Shown one piece after another: positions 6,720-13,283 of a stretch of DNA of 15,781 nt. Numbering within the stretch: the first letter of the stretch is position 1; the number at the start of each line of letters is the position of its first letter. The DNA is taken from NCBI GenBank assembly GCA_021793595.1, contig JAJYSL010000091.1:1-15781 (forward strand). Direction: 5' to 3'. Origin of the DNA: Acidobacteriota bacterium (GTDB lineage: Bacteria; Acidobacteriota; Terriglobia; Terriglobales; Acidobacteriaceae). The notes below the pieces were generated by a model that made no database searches, had not been told where the DNA came from, and saw nothing but the letters and a program-made list of their open reading frames with translations. The position numbers were made by a program, and so were the translations under genes.

Positions 6720-7412
6720 TTATTCCGCTTGCCTCAAAACTTGGAGGAGTGCTGCCGCAATCTCCCGCGATGCACGCGACGACTGCTTCCCTAACCTGAC
6801 CGTCGTTGGAATCAGCCATGGATGCAATGCTACATACATCGCAAAAGACCTGCTCTGAAAACCGCCTCGTGGATCGGTGAAACGCCTCAAGTCTGGCAAA
6901 TCGTCGTTGACCGGATCACTGATGGCGCGCAACGTTCGAAACGGCAGGTCACGTACCTTTGCCAACTTCGCCACCGTAGCCGCCTCCATATCCACCATGT
7001 CTGCATTCCATTGCGCCGCCAGCTTCAACTTTTCATCGCGCCCCACAACATGATCCGCTGTCACCAAAACGCCCTCTCCATCCTCGCATGCAAACCGCTC
7101 GCCGGTCTGTCCATCAATCACAATCGACGGCCAGTACACTCCATCGATCCGCATCCCCTCCCGCAGCGCCCCAGCGTAGCCAACAGAAATCACCGAGCAC
7201 AGCGGGCCGCGAGACTCAGCCAACTCCAACCCCAGAGTGACGCGTTCTCGACCCATGCCGGCACACACCACAATCGCGCGATCGCTTTGCCAAATGCTGG
7301 TGCCTTCCCTGCGCGACACCACGGGAGCCGCCCAATCGCGCACCAGATGCGCAACCTCCCGCGGCAGTGCCGCGAGAATCGCGATCCTGGGTCGGGCAGC
7401 GTCGACCTTCAT
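6720..7412 (-). CDS. hpnG: Adenosylhopane nucleosidase/phosphorylase (HpnG)
   Basis: HpnG removes adenine from adenosylhopane, giving (phospho)ribosylhopane. The 230-residue protein belongs to the nucleoside phosphorylase/MTA-SAH nucleosidase family: IAILAALPREV at the N terminus with a candidate catalytic Glu19, SVGYAGAL at 76-83, MVDMEAA at 139-145 (the ribose-binding Met-Glu pair of the family) and ISD at 164-166 with the likely catalytic Asp166. The frame is open to 7445, but the ATG at 7412 overlaps the hpnA stop as ATGA and starts directly before the family core, so it is preferred. The stop lies one base before the first MDR dehydrogenase gene. HpnG rather than a generic nucleosidase is supported by its place between hpnA and hpnC and by hpnH in the same operon. 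Confidence 0.9.
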   Translation of the reverse strand: MKVDAARPRIAILAALPREVAHLVRDWAAPVVSRREGTSIWQSDRAIVVCAGMGRERVTLGLELAESRGPLCSVISVGYAGALREGMRIDGVYWPSIVIDGQTGERFACEDGEGVLVTADHVVGRDEKLKLAAQWNADMVDMEAATVAKLAKVRDLPFRTLRAISDPVNDDLPDLRRFTDPRGGFQSRSFAMYVALHPWLIPTTVRLGKQSSRASREIAAALLQVLRQAE

Positions 7413-8404
7413 GACGCTGGAGCATACCCGTGCGCGCGAAACCACTCGATCGCAGCTCGCAGTGCCGAGTCCACCGGCACCAGTTGGAATCCCAAATCCC
7501 GCTCCGCCTTTGCCGAGCTGGCAAACATTTTCTTCCTTCCCATACGCACCGCTTCCACCGTGGCTCGCGGTTCATGGCCCAGCATGCGGCCGGTAATCCA
7601 TTCATCGAAAAACGCGAAAGTCATGGCGACCGCGTGCGGTACCTGCATCGTCGGCGACGGTAAACCTGTCATCGCGGCCATACGATCCAGAATCTGCTTC
7701 AGCGTAAGATTTTCTCCGCCCAAGATGTATCGTTCTCCAGATCTCCCTCGATCCAGCGCCGTTACATGCATGGCCGCCACGGACTGCACATCCACCAGGT
7801 TCAAACCGGTATCCACATACGCCGGGAATTTTCGATTTAGAAAATCGACAACGATGCGACCGGTCGGTGTTGGCTTCGCGTCGTCAGCCCCAATCGGCGT
7901 CGTCGGATTCAGGATGACCACCCGTTGGCCGAGACGCGCCGCTGCGATGGCTTCCTGTTCGGCAAGGAATTTGGAGCGTTTGTAATGGCCGATCATGTTC
8001 TCGATCGAGACCGGAGTTTCCTCATCAACAACCGTGCCATCGGAGCGAAATCCCATGGTCGCGACGCTCGAAGTGTAGACCACCCGACCCACCCCGGTTT
8101 CGCGCGCCAGCCGCAGTAGCGCTTTTGTCCCCTCGACATTCGCCGCATACATTGTGTTTGGATCGGGCACCCACAGCCGGTAATCGGCCGCCACATGAAT
8201 CAGCGCATCACAACCGGAAATCGCGCTGCGAAGATGTTCCGGCTGCAGCAGGTCGCCAGTAATAAGCTCTGCCTTCAATCCTTCCAGATGTTCGGTTCGG
8301 CTGGTCTTGCGCGTCAGCAAACGCAGCTCTGCTCCGGCTGCGCCCAGCGACCGTGCCACATGACTGCCGACAAATCCAGTGGCTCCGGTAACAAAGATCC
8401 GCAT
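7409..8404 (-). CDS. hpnA: Hopanoid-associated NAD-dependent epimerase/dehydratase (HpnA)
   Basis: An extended short-chain dehydrogenase/reductase of 331 residues. The N-terminal NAD(P)-binding motif is TGATGFVG (residues 6-13), followed by HVAADYR (70-76), TSSVATMG (111-118) and the catalytic YKRSK (141-145). The family is known as the hopanoid-associated sugar epimerase HpnA; it is found with hopanoid genes, but its reaction is not settled. Its place directly before hpnG suggests work on the hopanoid side-chain sugar. The ATG at 8404 starts the Rossmann fold directly; a TTG at 8416 would add four residues. No Shine-Dalgarno sequence precedes either start, so translation may depend on ribosomes coming from the small gene 41 bases upstream. 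The 3' end overlaps hpnG by 4 bases. Confidence 0.9.
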   Translation of the reverse strand: MRIFVTGATGFVGSHVARSLGAAGAELRLLTRKTSRTEHLEGLKAELITGDLLQPEHLRSAISGCDALIHVAADYRLWVPDPNTMYAANVEGTKALLRLARETGVGRVVYTSSVATMGFRSDGTVVDEETPVSIENMIGHYKRSKFLAEQEAIAAARLGQRVVILNPTTPIGADDAKPTPTGRIVVDFLNRKFPAYVDTGLNLVDVQSVAAMHVTALDRGRSGERYILGGENLTLKQILDRMAAMTGLPSPTMQVPHAVAMTFAFFDEWITGRMLGHEPRATVEAVRMGRKKMFASSAKAERDLGFQLVPVDSALRAAIEWFRAHGYAPAS

Positions 8405-8445
8405 AGGTAGGGGCAAAAAAATTGGATGAATCTGTTTCGGCCAGT

Positions 8446-8871
8446 TTAGTCCAGCGCTTCGGCCTGGATGCCGATATTCGTCTCACCGGCGGCCTTTTTT
8501 TCCCAATAGCGCTGCACCCAGGCTTCCCAGCTTTTGCCCGCCGCGGAATCGCGTCCGGTAAACGCCAGACCTGCAATTTCGGAGTAAGGAATCGACACCC
8601 GCTCCGAGGTATCTTTCGGCATAATGCGAACAATGGCCCGGTGCAGCGCCGGTGCCGGTCGGCGATCGAAGATATACCCTTCAATGCGCACTCCGGTCTT
8701 CAGCGTGATGGTCACGTCGCCGCGATATCCGAAGGCATGTTCCAACGCTTCTCGAGTTTCTTCCTCAGTGGCGAGCGCTGGAATCCAGCCTTCCAGAACT
8801 GCGCGCTCCGTTCCCGGCGCAACTTCCATCGCATCCGGATCGGAAACTGGCTTGGCCGCTGCTTCCGTCAT
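8446..8871 (-). CDS. Unrecognised small protein in the hopanoid operon, SH3/Sm-like core
   Basis: I do not recognise this 141-residue protein. It appears soluble, with no signal peptide or membrane helix. Residues 1-25 look disordered. Residues 26-47 look helical and acidic. Residues 48-106 alternate short beta-like stretches (YRGDVTITLKTG, RIEGYIFDRR, RAIVRIMPKD, VSIPYSEIAGLAF), a pattern like SH3-type or Sm-like small barrels. A charged aromatic segment follows (SWEAWVQRYWEKKAAGE, 114-130). The start is firm: ATG at 8871 overlaps the hpnH stop as ATGA, with a GGAGG ribosome-binding site 10 bases upstream. Sitting between hpnH and hpnA suggests a role in side-chain synthesis, for example as an accessory or scaffold protein. 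The fold is inferred by eye and may be wrong. Confidence 0.75.
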   Translation of the reverse strand: MTEAAAKPVSDPDAMEVAPGTERAVLEGWIPALATEEETREALEHAFGYRGDVTITLKTGVRIEGYIFDRRPAPALHRAIVRIMPKDTSERVSIPYSEIAGLAFTGRDSAAGKSWEAWVQRYWEKKAAGETNIGIQAEALD

Positions 8872-9992
8872 GCGCGGGTTTCCTCCAGGGATGTTTGCGG
8901 CACCTCAATATTCACCAGAGGATTTTTCGCATGCACCGGTTTCACCGGCTGGCTCAGCAAATCGAGCGCTCCGCGATCCGGATACAACGTCATCATCGCC
9001 TTTGCTGTCGCCAACAATCCTTTCAGCGAGCCAAAGGTGAAGTTGACCCCCGACGCTTCATACCCTGAGTGCACCATGCAATTCGCACACCTGGGATTGC
9101 CGGACTCGGTCCCATAGTGCGACCACTCTGTCGCTTCCATCAGCTCGGCGAAACTATCGGCGTAGCCATCCTGCAGCAAATAGCAGGGTTTCTGCCAACC
9201 GAAAATGTTGTAAGTCGGCATGCCCCATGGGGTGCAAGCAAAATCGCGCTTGCCCATCAGAAATTCCATGTACATCGGCGATGCGTTGAAACGCCAGCTC
9301 TTCTTGCGGTTCGCAAGAATGGCGCGGAACAATCTTCGCGAGCGCGCCCTGCCTAGAAAATGTTTCTGGTCTGGGGCTTTTTCGTAGGTGTATCCGGGCG
9401 CGACCATCATCGACTCCACGCCAACCTGCATCATCTCGTCAAAGAAAGCGCGCACGCTGTTCGGATCGGCGCCGTCAAACAAAGTTGTATTTGTCGTCAC
9501 GCGAAAACCCTTGGAAACAGCCTCGCGAATGCCCTCAATCGCCTTGTCGTATCCGCCTTCCAGGCAGACGGAGAAGTCATGATGCTCACGCTGCCCGTCC
9601 ATGTGCACCGAGAAGGAAAGATATTTGCTGGGCCTGAACAGGTGCAGCTTCTCTTTCAGCAACAAGGCATTGGTGCATAGGTAGATATACTTTTTCCTTG
9701 CAATCAATCCTTCAACAATTTCTCCTATCTGCGGGTGGAGCAGTGGTTCTCCGCCGGGGATCGACACCATCGGGGTACCGCATTCATCGACCGCGCGAAA
9801 GCACTCCTCCGGCGACAATTGCTTCTTCAAGATGTGGGCGGGATATTGAATTTTTCCGCAGCCGGCGCACGCCAGGTTACACCGAAACAGCGGCTCCAAC
9901 ATCAGAACCAACGGATAGCGTTTGCGGCCACTCCAGCGCTGGCGCAACACATAGGTTGCCACCGTCCACATTTGTGAGATTGGCACTGCCAT
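8868..9992 (-). CDS. hpnH: Adenosylhopane synthase, radical SAM protein (HpnH)
   Basis: HpnH adds a 5'-deoxyadenosyl group from S-adenosylmethionine to hopene (diploptene), giving adenosylhopane and opening the route to extended C35 hopanoids. The 374-residue protein has the radical SAM cluster motif C-x3-C-x2-C at Cys38, Cys42 and Cys45 (RCNLACAGC), an SPEEC segment, and the SAM-contacting stretch SIPGGEPLLHP. The C-terminal part contains further cysteines (CTPWGMP, KPCYLL and CANCMVHSGYE), typical of the extra C-terminal domain of this family. The ATG at 9992 has an AAGGAGA ribosome-binding site 7 bases upstream. It is the first gene of the tight operon, 79 bases downstream of shc, which makes its substrate, and overlaps the next gene by 4 bases. 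Confidence 0.95.
   Translation of the reverse strand: MAVPISQMWTVATYVLRQRWSGRKRYPLVLMLEPLFRCNLACAGCGKIQYPAHILKKQLSPEECFRAVDECGTPMVSIPGGEPLLHPQIGEIVEGLIARKKYIYLCTNALLLKEKLHLFRPSKYLSFSVHMDGQREHHDFSVCLEGGYDKAIEGIREAVSKGFRVTTNTTLFDGADPNSVRAFFDEMMQVGVESMMVAPGYTYEKAPDQKHFLGRARSRRLFRAILANRKKSWRFNASPMYMEFLMGKRDFACTPWGMPTYNIFGWQKPCYLLQDGYADSFAELMEATEWSHYGTESGNPRCANCMVHSGYEASGVNFTFGSLKGLLATAKAMMTLYPDRGALDLLSQPVKPVHAKNPLVNIEVPQTSLEETRA
8882..8886 (-). promoter_or_regulatory. Ribosome-binding site of the small hopanoid-operon gene
   Basis: GGAGG on the minus strand lies 10 bases before the ATG at 8871, inside the last codons of hpnH. It is good evidence that the small unrecognised gene is translated. 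Confidence 0.7.
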
Positions 9993-9999
9993 TCAAAAT

Positions 10000-10006
10000 T
10001 CTCCTT
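10000..10006 (-). promoter_or_regulatory. Ribosome-binding site of hpnH
   Basis: AAGGAGA on the minus strand lies 7 bases before the hpnH ATG at 9992. It is one of the strongest Shine-Dalgarno matches in the operon and suits the first gene of a unit. No clear promoter was found in the remaining bases of the 79-base gap after shc. Confidence 0.75.
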
Positions 10007-10071
10007 CTTGCTACACTTCGTCTCTATTTCAGCATTGAGCGCGACAGCTACCACCGGCAGACATTCTGCAA

Positions 10072-12075
10072 TTAGCTTCTGATTCCCAAACTCTCAGCCT
10101 GCTTTGCCCTACGATAGGTTGTAAGCGCCAGCAGCGGAAAATAGTTGCGGTACATGTGGTATGACAAATAAAAAACCCGCGGGAATCCCGTGCCCGTGTA
10201 GCGATCCTCGCTCCAGGAACCATCCGCTTGTTGGTGCTGCAGCAACCAGCGTATTCCCTTGGCTACAGAATCGCTGCGAATATCTCCCGCGGCCAACAAT
10301 CCAAGAATCGCCCACGAGGTTTGCGAAGCGGTACTCACTCCAATGCCCCGCTCCGCCGGATCATCGTAGCTGGCGCAACTTTCACCCCAGCCACCGTCGG
10401 CATTCTGCACCATGCGGATCCATTCCGCCGCCTGCTGAATTTGCGGCTCATGATTCCAGACACCCATTGCCTCGAGTCCGCGCAACACCAGGAACGTGCC
10501 GTACAAATAGTTGACGCCCCAGCGTCCGAACCAGCTTCCATCGGATTCCTGCTCGCGATAGATAAACTCGATCGCCTTCGCGACCCTCGGATCGTCGCGT
10601 GTTACGCCATAGCTCGCCAGCATCTCGAGAATGCGTCCGGTAATGTCAACCGTCGGCGGATCCAGCATGGCATTGTGATCCGCAAACGGAATATGCTGGA
10701 AAACCATCTTCGTGTTGTCTTTATCGAAGCTGGCCCAGCCTCCGTTCTTGCACTGCATCGCCCAGATCCAGCGAATCGCCCTCTGGGTCACGTCATACTG
10801 ATATCGCTCCCTGGGATTCTCCACCTTGTTGAGAGCAAGCAGCACCTGTGCGGAATCGTCGATGTCCGGATAGAACTCATTATTGAATTCAAAATACCAG
10901 CCGCCCGGCTCGACATGGGGAACCTTAACGGACCAGTCTCCCTTGTGGCGAACCTCCTTCGACAACATCCAGTCGGCCGCCTGCAACAGGCGCGGATCGC
11001 GGCTGGAAACACCGGATTCTCCCAGCGCGAACAAGGCATACGCCGTGTCCCATACGGGCGAGCAGCAAGGTTGCATGCGAAATGTAGGTTCGATTTGCCC
11101 CGGAATTCCGGGCTCCTCAATCCCCAGCTTTTCAAACTCATCCAGCGTCCGAATCACCTGCGGATCGTCCAGTGAGTAGCCAAGGCATCGCAAGGCGATT
11201 GCGGAGTTCAAAATGCCCGGATAAATCGCTCCCAGACCGTCCGACATCTCCATCCGCTCAAGAATCCACTTCTCCGCTTTCTTTAGGGCTATCGCGCGCA
11301 ACGGACGCACATGAATGCGCTCCGACCAATGCGTCATCTTGTCGAGAACCAGAAAGAAATTGCGCCAGCAGAAAATTTTCTTATCCCAATGCAGATTTAG
11401 ATTGGCGCGTTCGCGGCCCCCGACAAACAGCTCGTCGATGCCCTGCTCCGGTGGAATCTTCTTGAACGGCTTCTTCGCATACGCAATCGCCAGGGGCACC
11501 AGTATGGCGCGCGACCAGGAAGAAATTTCGTACAGGTTGAAATAGAACCACTTGGGAAACAGCACGATCTCCGGCGGAATCGCCGGAACCGCGTTGTAGT
11601 CATACTGGCCGAAGAAACACAGATACAACTTGGTATAGGTGTTCACTTCGGTGGCGCCGCCGTTGGCCAAAATCCACTCGCGCGCTTTCACCAGCGGTGC
11701 GTCGTTCGCAGACCACCCCATCAGCTTCAGTGCGAAATACGCCTTGACAGCCGCGCTCAGATTCGACGGCCCGGTAGTGTAGACGCTCCATCCCCCGTCT
11801 TGGTTTTGATGGCGAAGAATTTCGGCAATCGCACGCCGCATCCGGCCCTCGTCGCCGGTACCCAGCAGCTTATGCATCATGATGTAGTCAGACACGAGCG
11901 TCGTGTCTGCTTCCAACTCACCGCACCAATAGCCTTCCGGCTGTTGCTGCGAGAAGAGCAACTCCCGCGAGGAGCTGATCGCCTGCTCGACTTCGTCCAG
12001 ACCCGCATCGAGTCTTCCGAACCGCACCGCACTGCCGTGCTTGGCTTGATCAACTGTGGCCATAAGTGTCGACAA
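10072..12075 (-). CDS. shc: Squalene-hopene cyclase
   Basis: Shc (also called HpnF) is a membrane-associated class II terpene cyclase that converts squalene to hopene and hopanol. The 667-residue length is normal for the family. The catalytic DxDD motif is DIDD at residues 404-407; its middle Asp406 is the expected proton donor. QW-type repeats are visible at about 90-98 (QNQDGGW), 441-447 (QCKNGGW), 509-515 (QESDGSW), 557-563 (QNADGGW) and 615-621 (QQADGSW). The start is either TTG at 12075, with an AGAGGG ribosome-binding site at 12088-12093, or ATG at 12063, which has none; the difference is four residues. ispH ends upstream with its own terminator, so shc probably has a promoter in 12076-12120, though none is convincing by eye. 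It lies 79 bases before hpnH, which uses its product. Confidence 0.97.
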   Translation of the reverse strand: MSTLMATVDQAKHGSAVRFGRLDAGLDEVEQAISSSRELLFSQQQPEGYWCGELEADTTLVSDYIMMHKLLGTGDEGRMRRAIAEILRHQNQDGGWSVYTTGPSNLSAAVKAYFALKLMGWSANDAPLVKAREWILANGGATEVNTYTKLYLCFFGQYDYNAVPAIPPEIVLFPKWFYFNLYEISSWSRAILVPLAIAYAKKPFKKIPPEQGIDELFVGGRERANLNLHWDKKIFCWRNFFLVLDKMTHWSERIHVRPLRAIALKKAEKWILERMEMSDGLGAIYPGILNSAIALRCLGYSLDDPQVIRTLDEFEKLGIEEPGIPGQIEPTFRMQPCCSPVWDTAYALFALGESGVSSRDPRLLQAADWMLSKEVRHKGDWSVKVPHVEPGGWYFEFNNEFYPDIDDSAQVLLALNKVENPRERYQYDVTQRAIRWIWAMQCKNGGWASFDKDNTKMVFQHIPFADHNAMLDPPTVDITGRILEMLASYGVTRDDPRVAKAIEFIYREQESDGSWFGRWGVNYLYGTFLVLRGLEAMGVWNHEPQIQQAAEWIRMVQNADGGWGESCASYDDPAERGIGVSTASQTSWAILGLLAAGDIRSDSVAKGIRWLLQHQQADGSWSEDRYTGTGFPRVFYLSYHMYRNYFPLLALTTYRRAKQAESLGIRS

Positions 12076-12114
12076 ACGAACTATAGTCCCTCTTCAGTAA
12101 GATGCGGCCTGCCC

Positions 12115-12142
12115 AAAAACATATTCGGGCCTTTAGCCCGAA
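12115..12142 (-). terminator. Intrinsic terminator of ispH
   Basis: TTCGGGC (12124-12130) and GCCCGAA (12136-12142) form a perfect 7-bp stem with a 5-base loop. On the minus strand the stem is followed, after four bases, by five T residues (12119-12115). It lies about 48 bases past the ispH stop and 40 bases before shc. It would end the ispH transcript and insulate shc, or leave a fraction reading through. Confidence 0.7.
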
Positions 12143-12189
12143 AACATGCGCGAAATCAACTAGAAACGTTTAGCCGTTATGCCAGACGA

Positions 12190-13209
12190 CTAGGGCGTGA
12201 CAGAAGCCGGCTGTTCCGGCGCAACCGCAATGGCACGAACAATTTCGGGAGGCAGACCGAAGCGAACATTCTCCGGCATCACCTCAACCTCTTCCACTTC
12301 GCCGAAACCGTTTCGCTGCAAGTAATTGATGACATCCTGCACCAGAACTTCGGGCGCGGACGCACCTGCCGTTACAGCGACAGTCTTCGCGTGCTCCAAC
12401 CACTCCGGCCGAATTTTGTCCGAATCATCGATCAGGTAGGCGACTGTGTTCAGATTTCGCGAAACCTCCACCAGGCGATTCGAGTTGGAACTGTTATTCG
12501 AACCCACCACCAGCACCAGGTCCGCCTGGTGCGCCACATTCTTCACCGCTACCTGGCGATTTTCTGTCGCGTAGCAGATGTCCTGCGAATGAGGTCCGAC
12601 GATGTTCGGGAACTTTGCTTTTAGGGCGTGAATAATATCCCGCGCCTCATCGAGACTGAGCGTGGTCTGGGTCAGATATGCGACCCGCTCTGGATTCGGC
12701 ACTTCCAGCGCCGCCACTTCCTCCACTGTGGAGACTACCTGGGTTTCATCGGGCGCTTCGCCCAGCGTGCCCTCGATTTCATCATGGTCGCGATGACCGA
12801 TCAGCACCAGCGAATATCCCTGACGCGCAAATTTCACCGCCTCCACGTGCACCTTGGTCACCAGCGGACATGTGGCGTCAATTACCTTCAGTTTCCGTTG
12901 CCGGCTGATCTCCCGTACGGCTGGCGAAACCCCATGCGCACTGTAAATAATCCGCGCACCCTCAGGCACCTCGTCGATGTCATGGACAAAGATCGCCCCT
13001 TTCGCCGCTAAATCATTGACCACGAATCGATTATGCACAATTTCCCGACGAACGTAAATTGGCGCGCCAAACGTCTCCAAGGCAATCTGCACCACGTCAA
13101 TCGCGCGCACCACACCTGCACAAAATCCTCGTGGTTTCAGCAGCAGAATGCGGCGATCAGTCGCGGCGACGACGGGGGTGGCGGTAAATTCCTTCGGTTT
13201 CTCAGTCAC
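12190..13209 (-). CDS. ispH: 4-hydroxy-3-methylbut-2-enyl diphosphate reductase (IspH)
   Basis: IspH is the last enzyme of the non-mevalonate (MEP) isoprenoid pathway, reducing HMBPP to IPP and DMAPP with a [4Fe-4S] cluster. The 339-residue protein has all three cluster cysteines: Cys30 (GFCAG), Cys114 (DATCPLV) and Cys212 (DICYATENRQ). Substrate-binding residues known in the family are also visible: His59, His142, the catalytic Glu144 (RDHDEIEG) and the serine/asparagine segment GSNNSSNSN. The start is GTG at 13209; an N-terminal extension of about 18 residues precedes the core. It ends at a clear terminator before shc. Its products feed the farnesyl diphosphate used by HpnD, so its place next to the hopanoid genes makes metabolic sense, although ispH is an essential gene in its own right. 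Confidence 0.96.
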   Translation of the reverse strand: MTEKPKEFTATPVVAATDRRILLLKPRGFCAGVVRAIDVVQIALETFGAPIYVRREIVHNRFVVNDLAAKGAIFVHDIDEVPEGARIIYSAHGVSPAVREISRQRKLKVIDATCPLVTKVHVEAVKFARQGYSLVLIGHRDHDEIEGTLGEAPDETQVVSTVEEVAALEVPNPERVAYLTQTTLSLDEARDIIHALKAKFPNIVGPHSQDICYATENRQVAVKNVAHQADLVLVVGSNNSSNSNRLVEVSRNLNTVAYLIDDSDKIRPEWLEHAKTVAVTAGASAPEVLVQDVINYLQRNGFGEVEEVEVMPENVRFGLPPEIVRAIAVAPEQPASVTP

Positions 13210-13283
13210 ACCTAAGTATACCGTTCGATCAGCCTCTCGGCTAGCGCAAATCGCTCAAATCTGCACCAAATTTGCAGCATACC

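Larger units (their letters stand above)
1139..9992 (-). other. Hopanoid biosynthesis operon (hpnH to hpnE)
   Basis: Nine minus-strand genes lie head to tail: hpnH, a small unidentified ORF, hpnA, hpnG, two MDR dehydrogenases, hpnC, hpnD and hpnE. Start/stop overlaps of 4 bases occur at 8868-8871 (ATGA), 7409-7412 (ATGA) and 3524-3527 (GTGA), and an 8-base overlap at 4479-4486. The remaining gaps are 1 base (6719), 22 bases (2591-2612), 41 bases (8405-8445) and about 80 bases before the second dehydrogenase. No internal terminator was seen. The spacing supports one polycistronic transcript. shc lies 79 bases upstream on the same strand and may belong to the same unit or start its own. Confidence 0.85.

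Noticed and set aside
6822..7985. Long plus-strand open frame (387 codons) opposite hpnG and hpnA
   Set aside because: It runs antisense across the hpnG/hpnA junction, has no ribosome-binding site or recognisable motif, and is rich in Arg, His, Ser and Pro as expected from the complement of a GC-rich gene.
10228..11175. Plus-strand open frame (315 codons) opposite shc
   Set aside because: It lies wholly inside the unmistakable squalene-hopene cyclase gene on the other strand and has no motif or start signal.
12080..12085. TATAGT on the minus strand as a -10 box for shc
   Set aside because: No -35-like hexamer occurs 16-18 bases upstream, and a start there would leave the likely ribosome-binding site outside the mRNA.
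12514..12531. Perfect 7-bp inverted repeat CACCAGG / CCTGGTG
   Set aside because: It lies in the coding sequence of ispH, has no T-tract and is explained by codons of a conserved segment.
11800..12624. Plus-strand open frame (274 codons) spanning the shc start and ispH end
   Set aside because: It crosses the ispH terminator and two well-supported minus-strand genes, and shows no protein family features.
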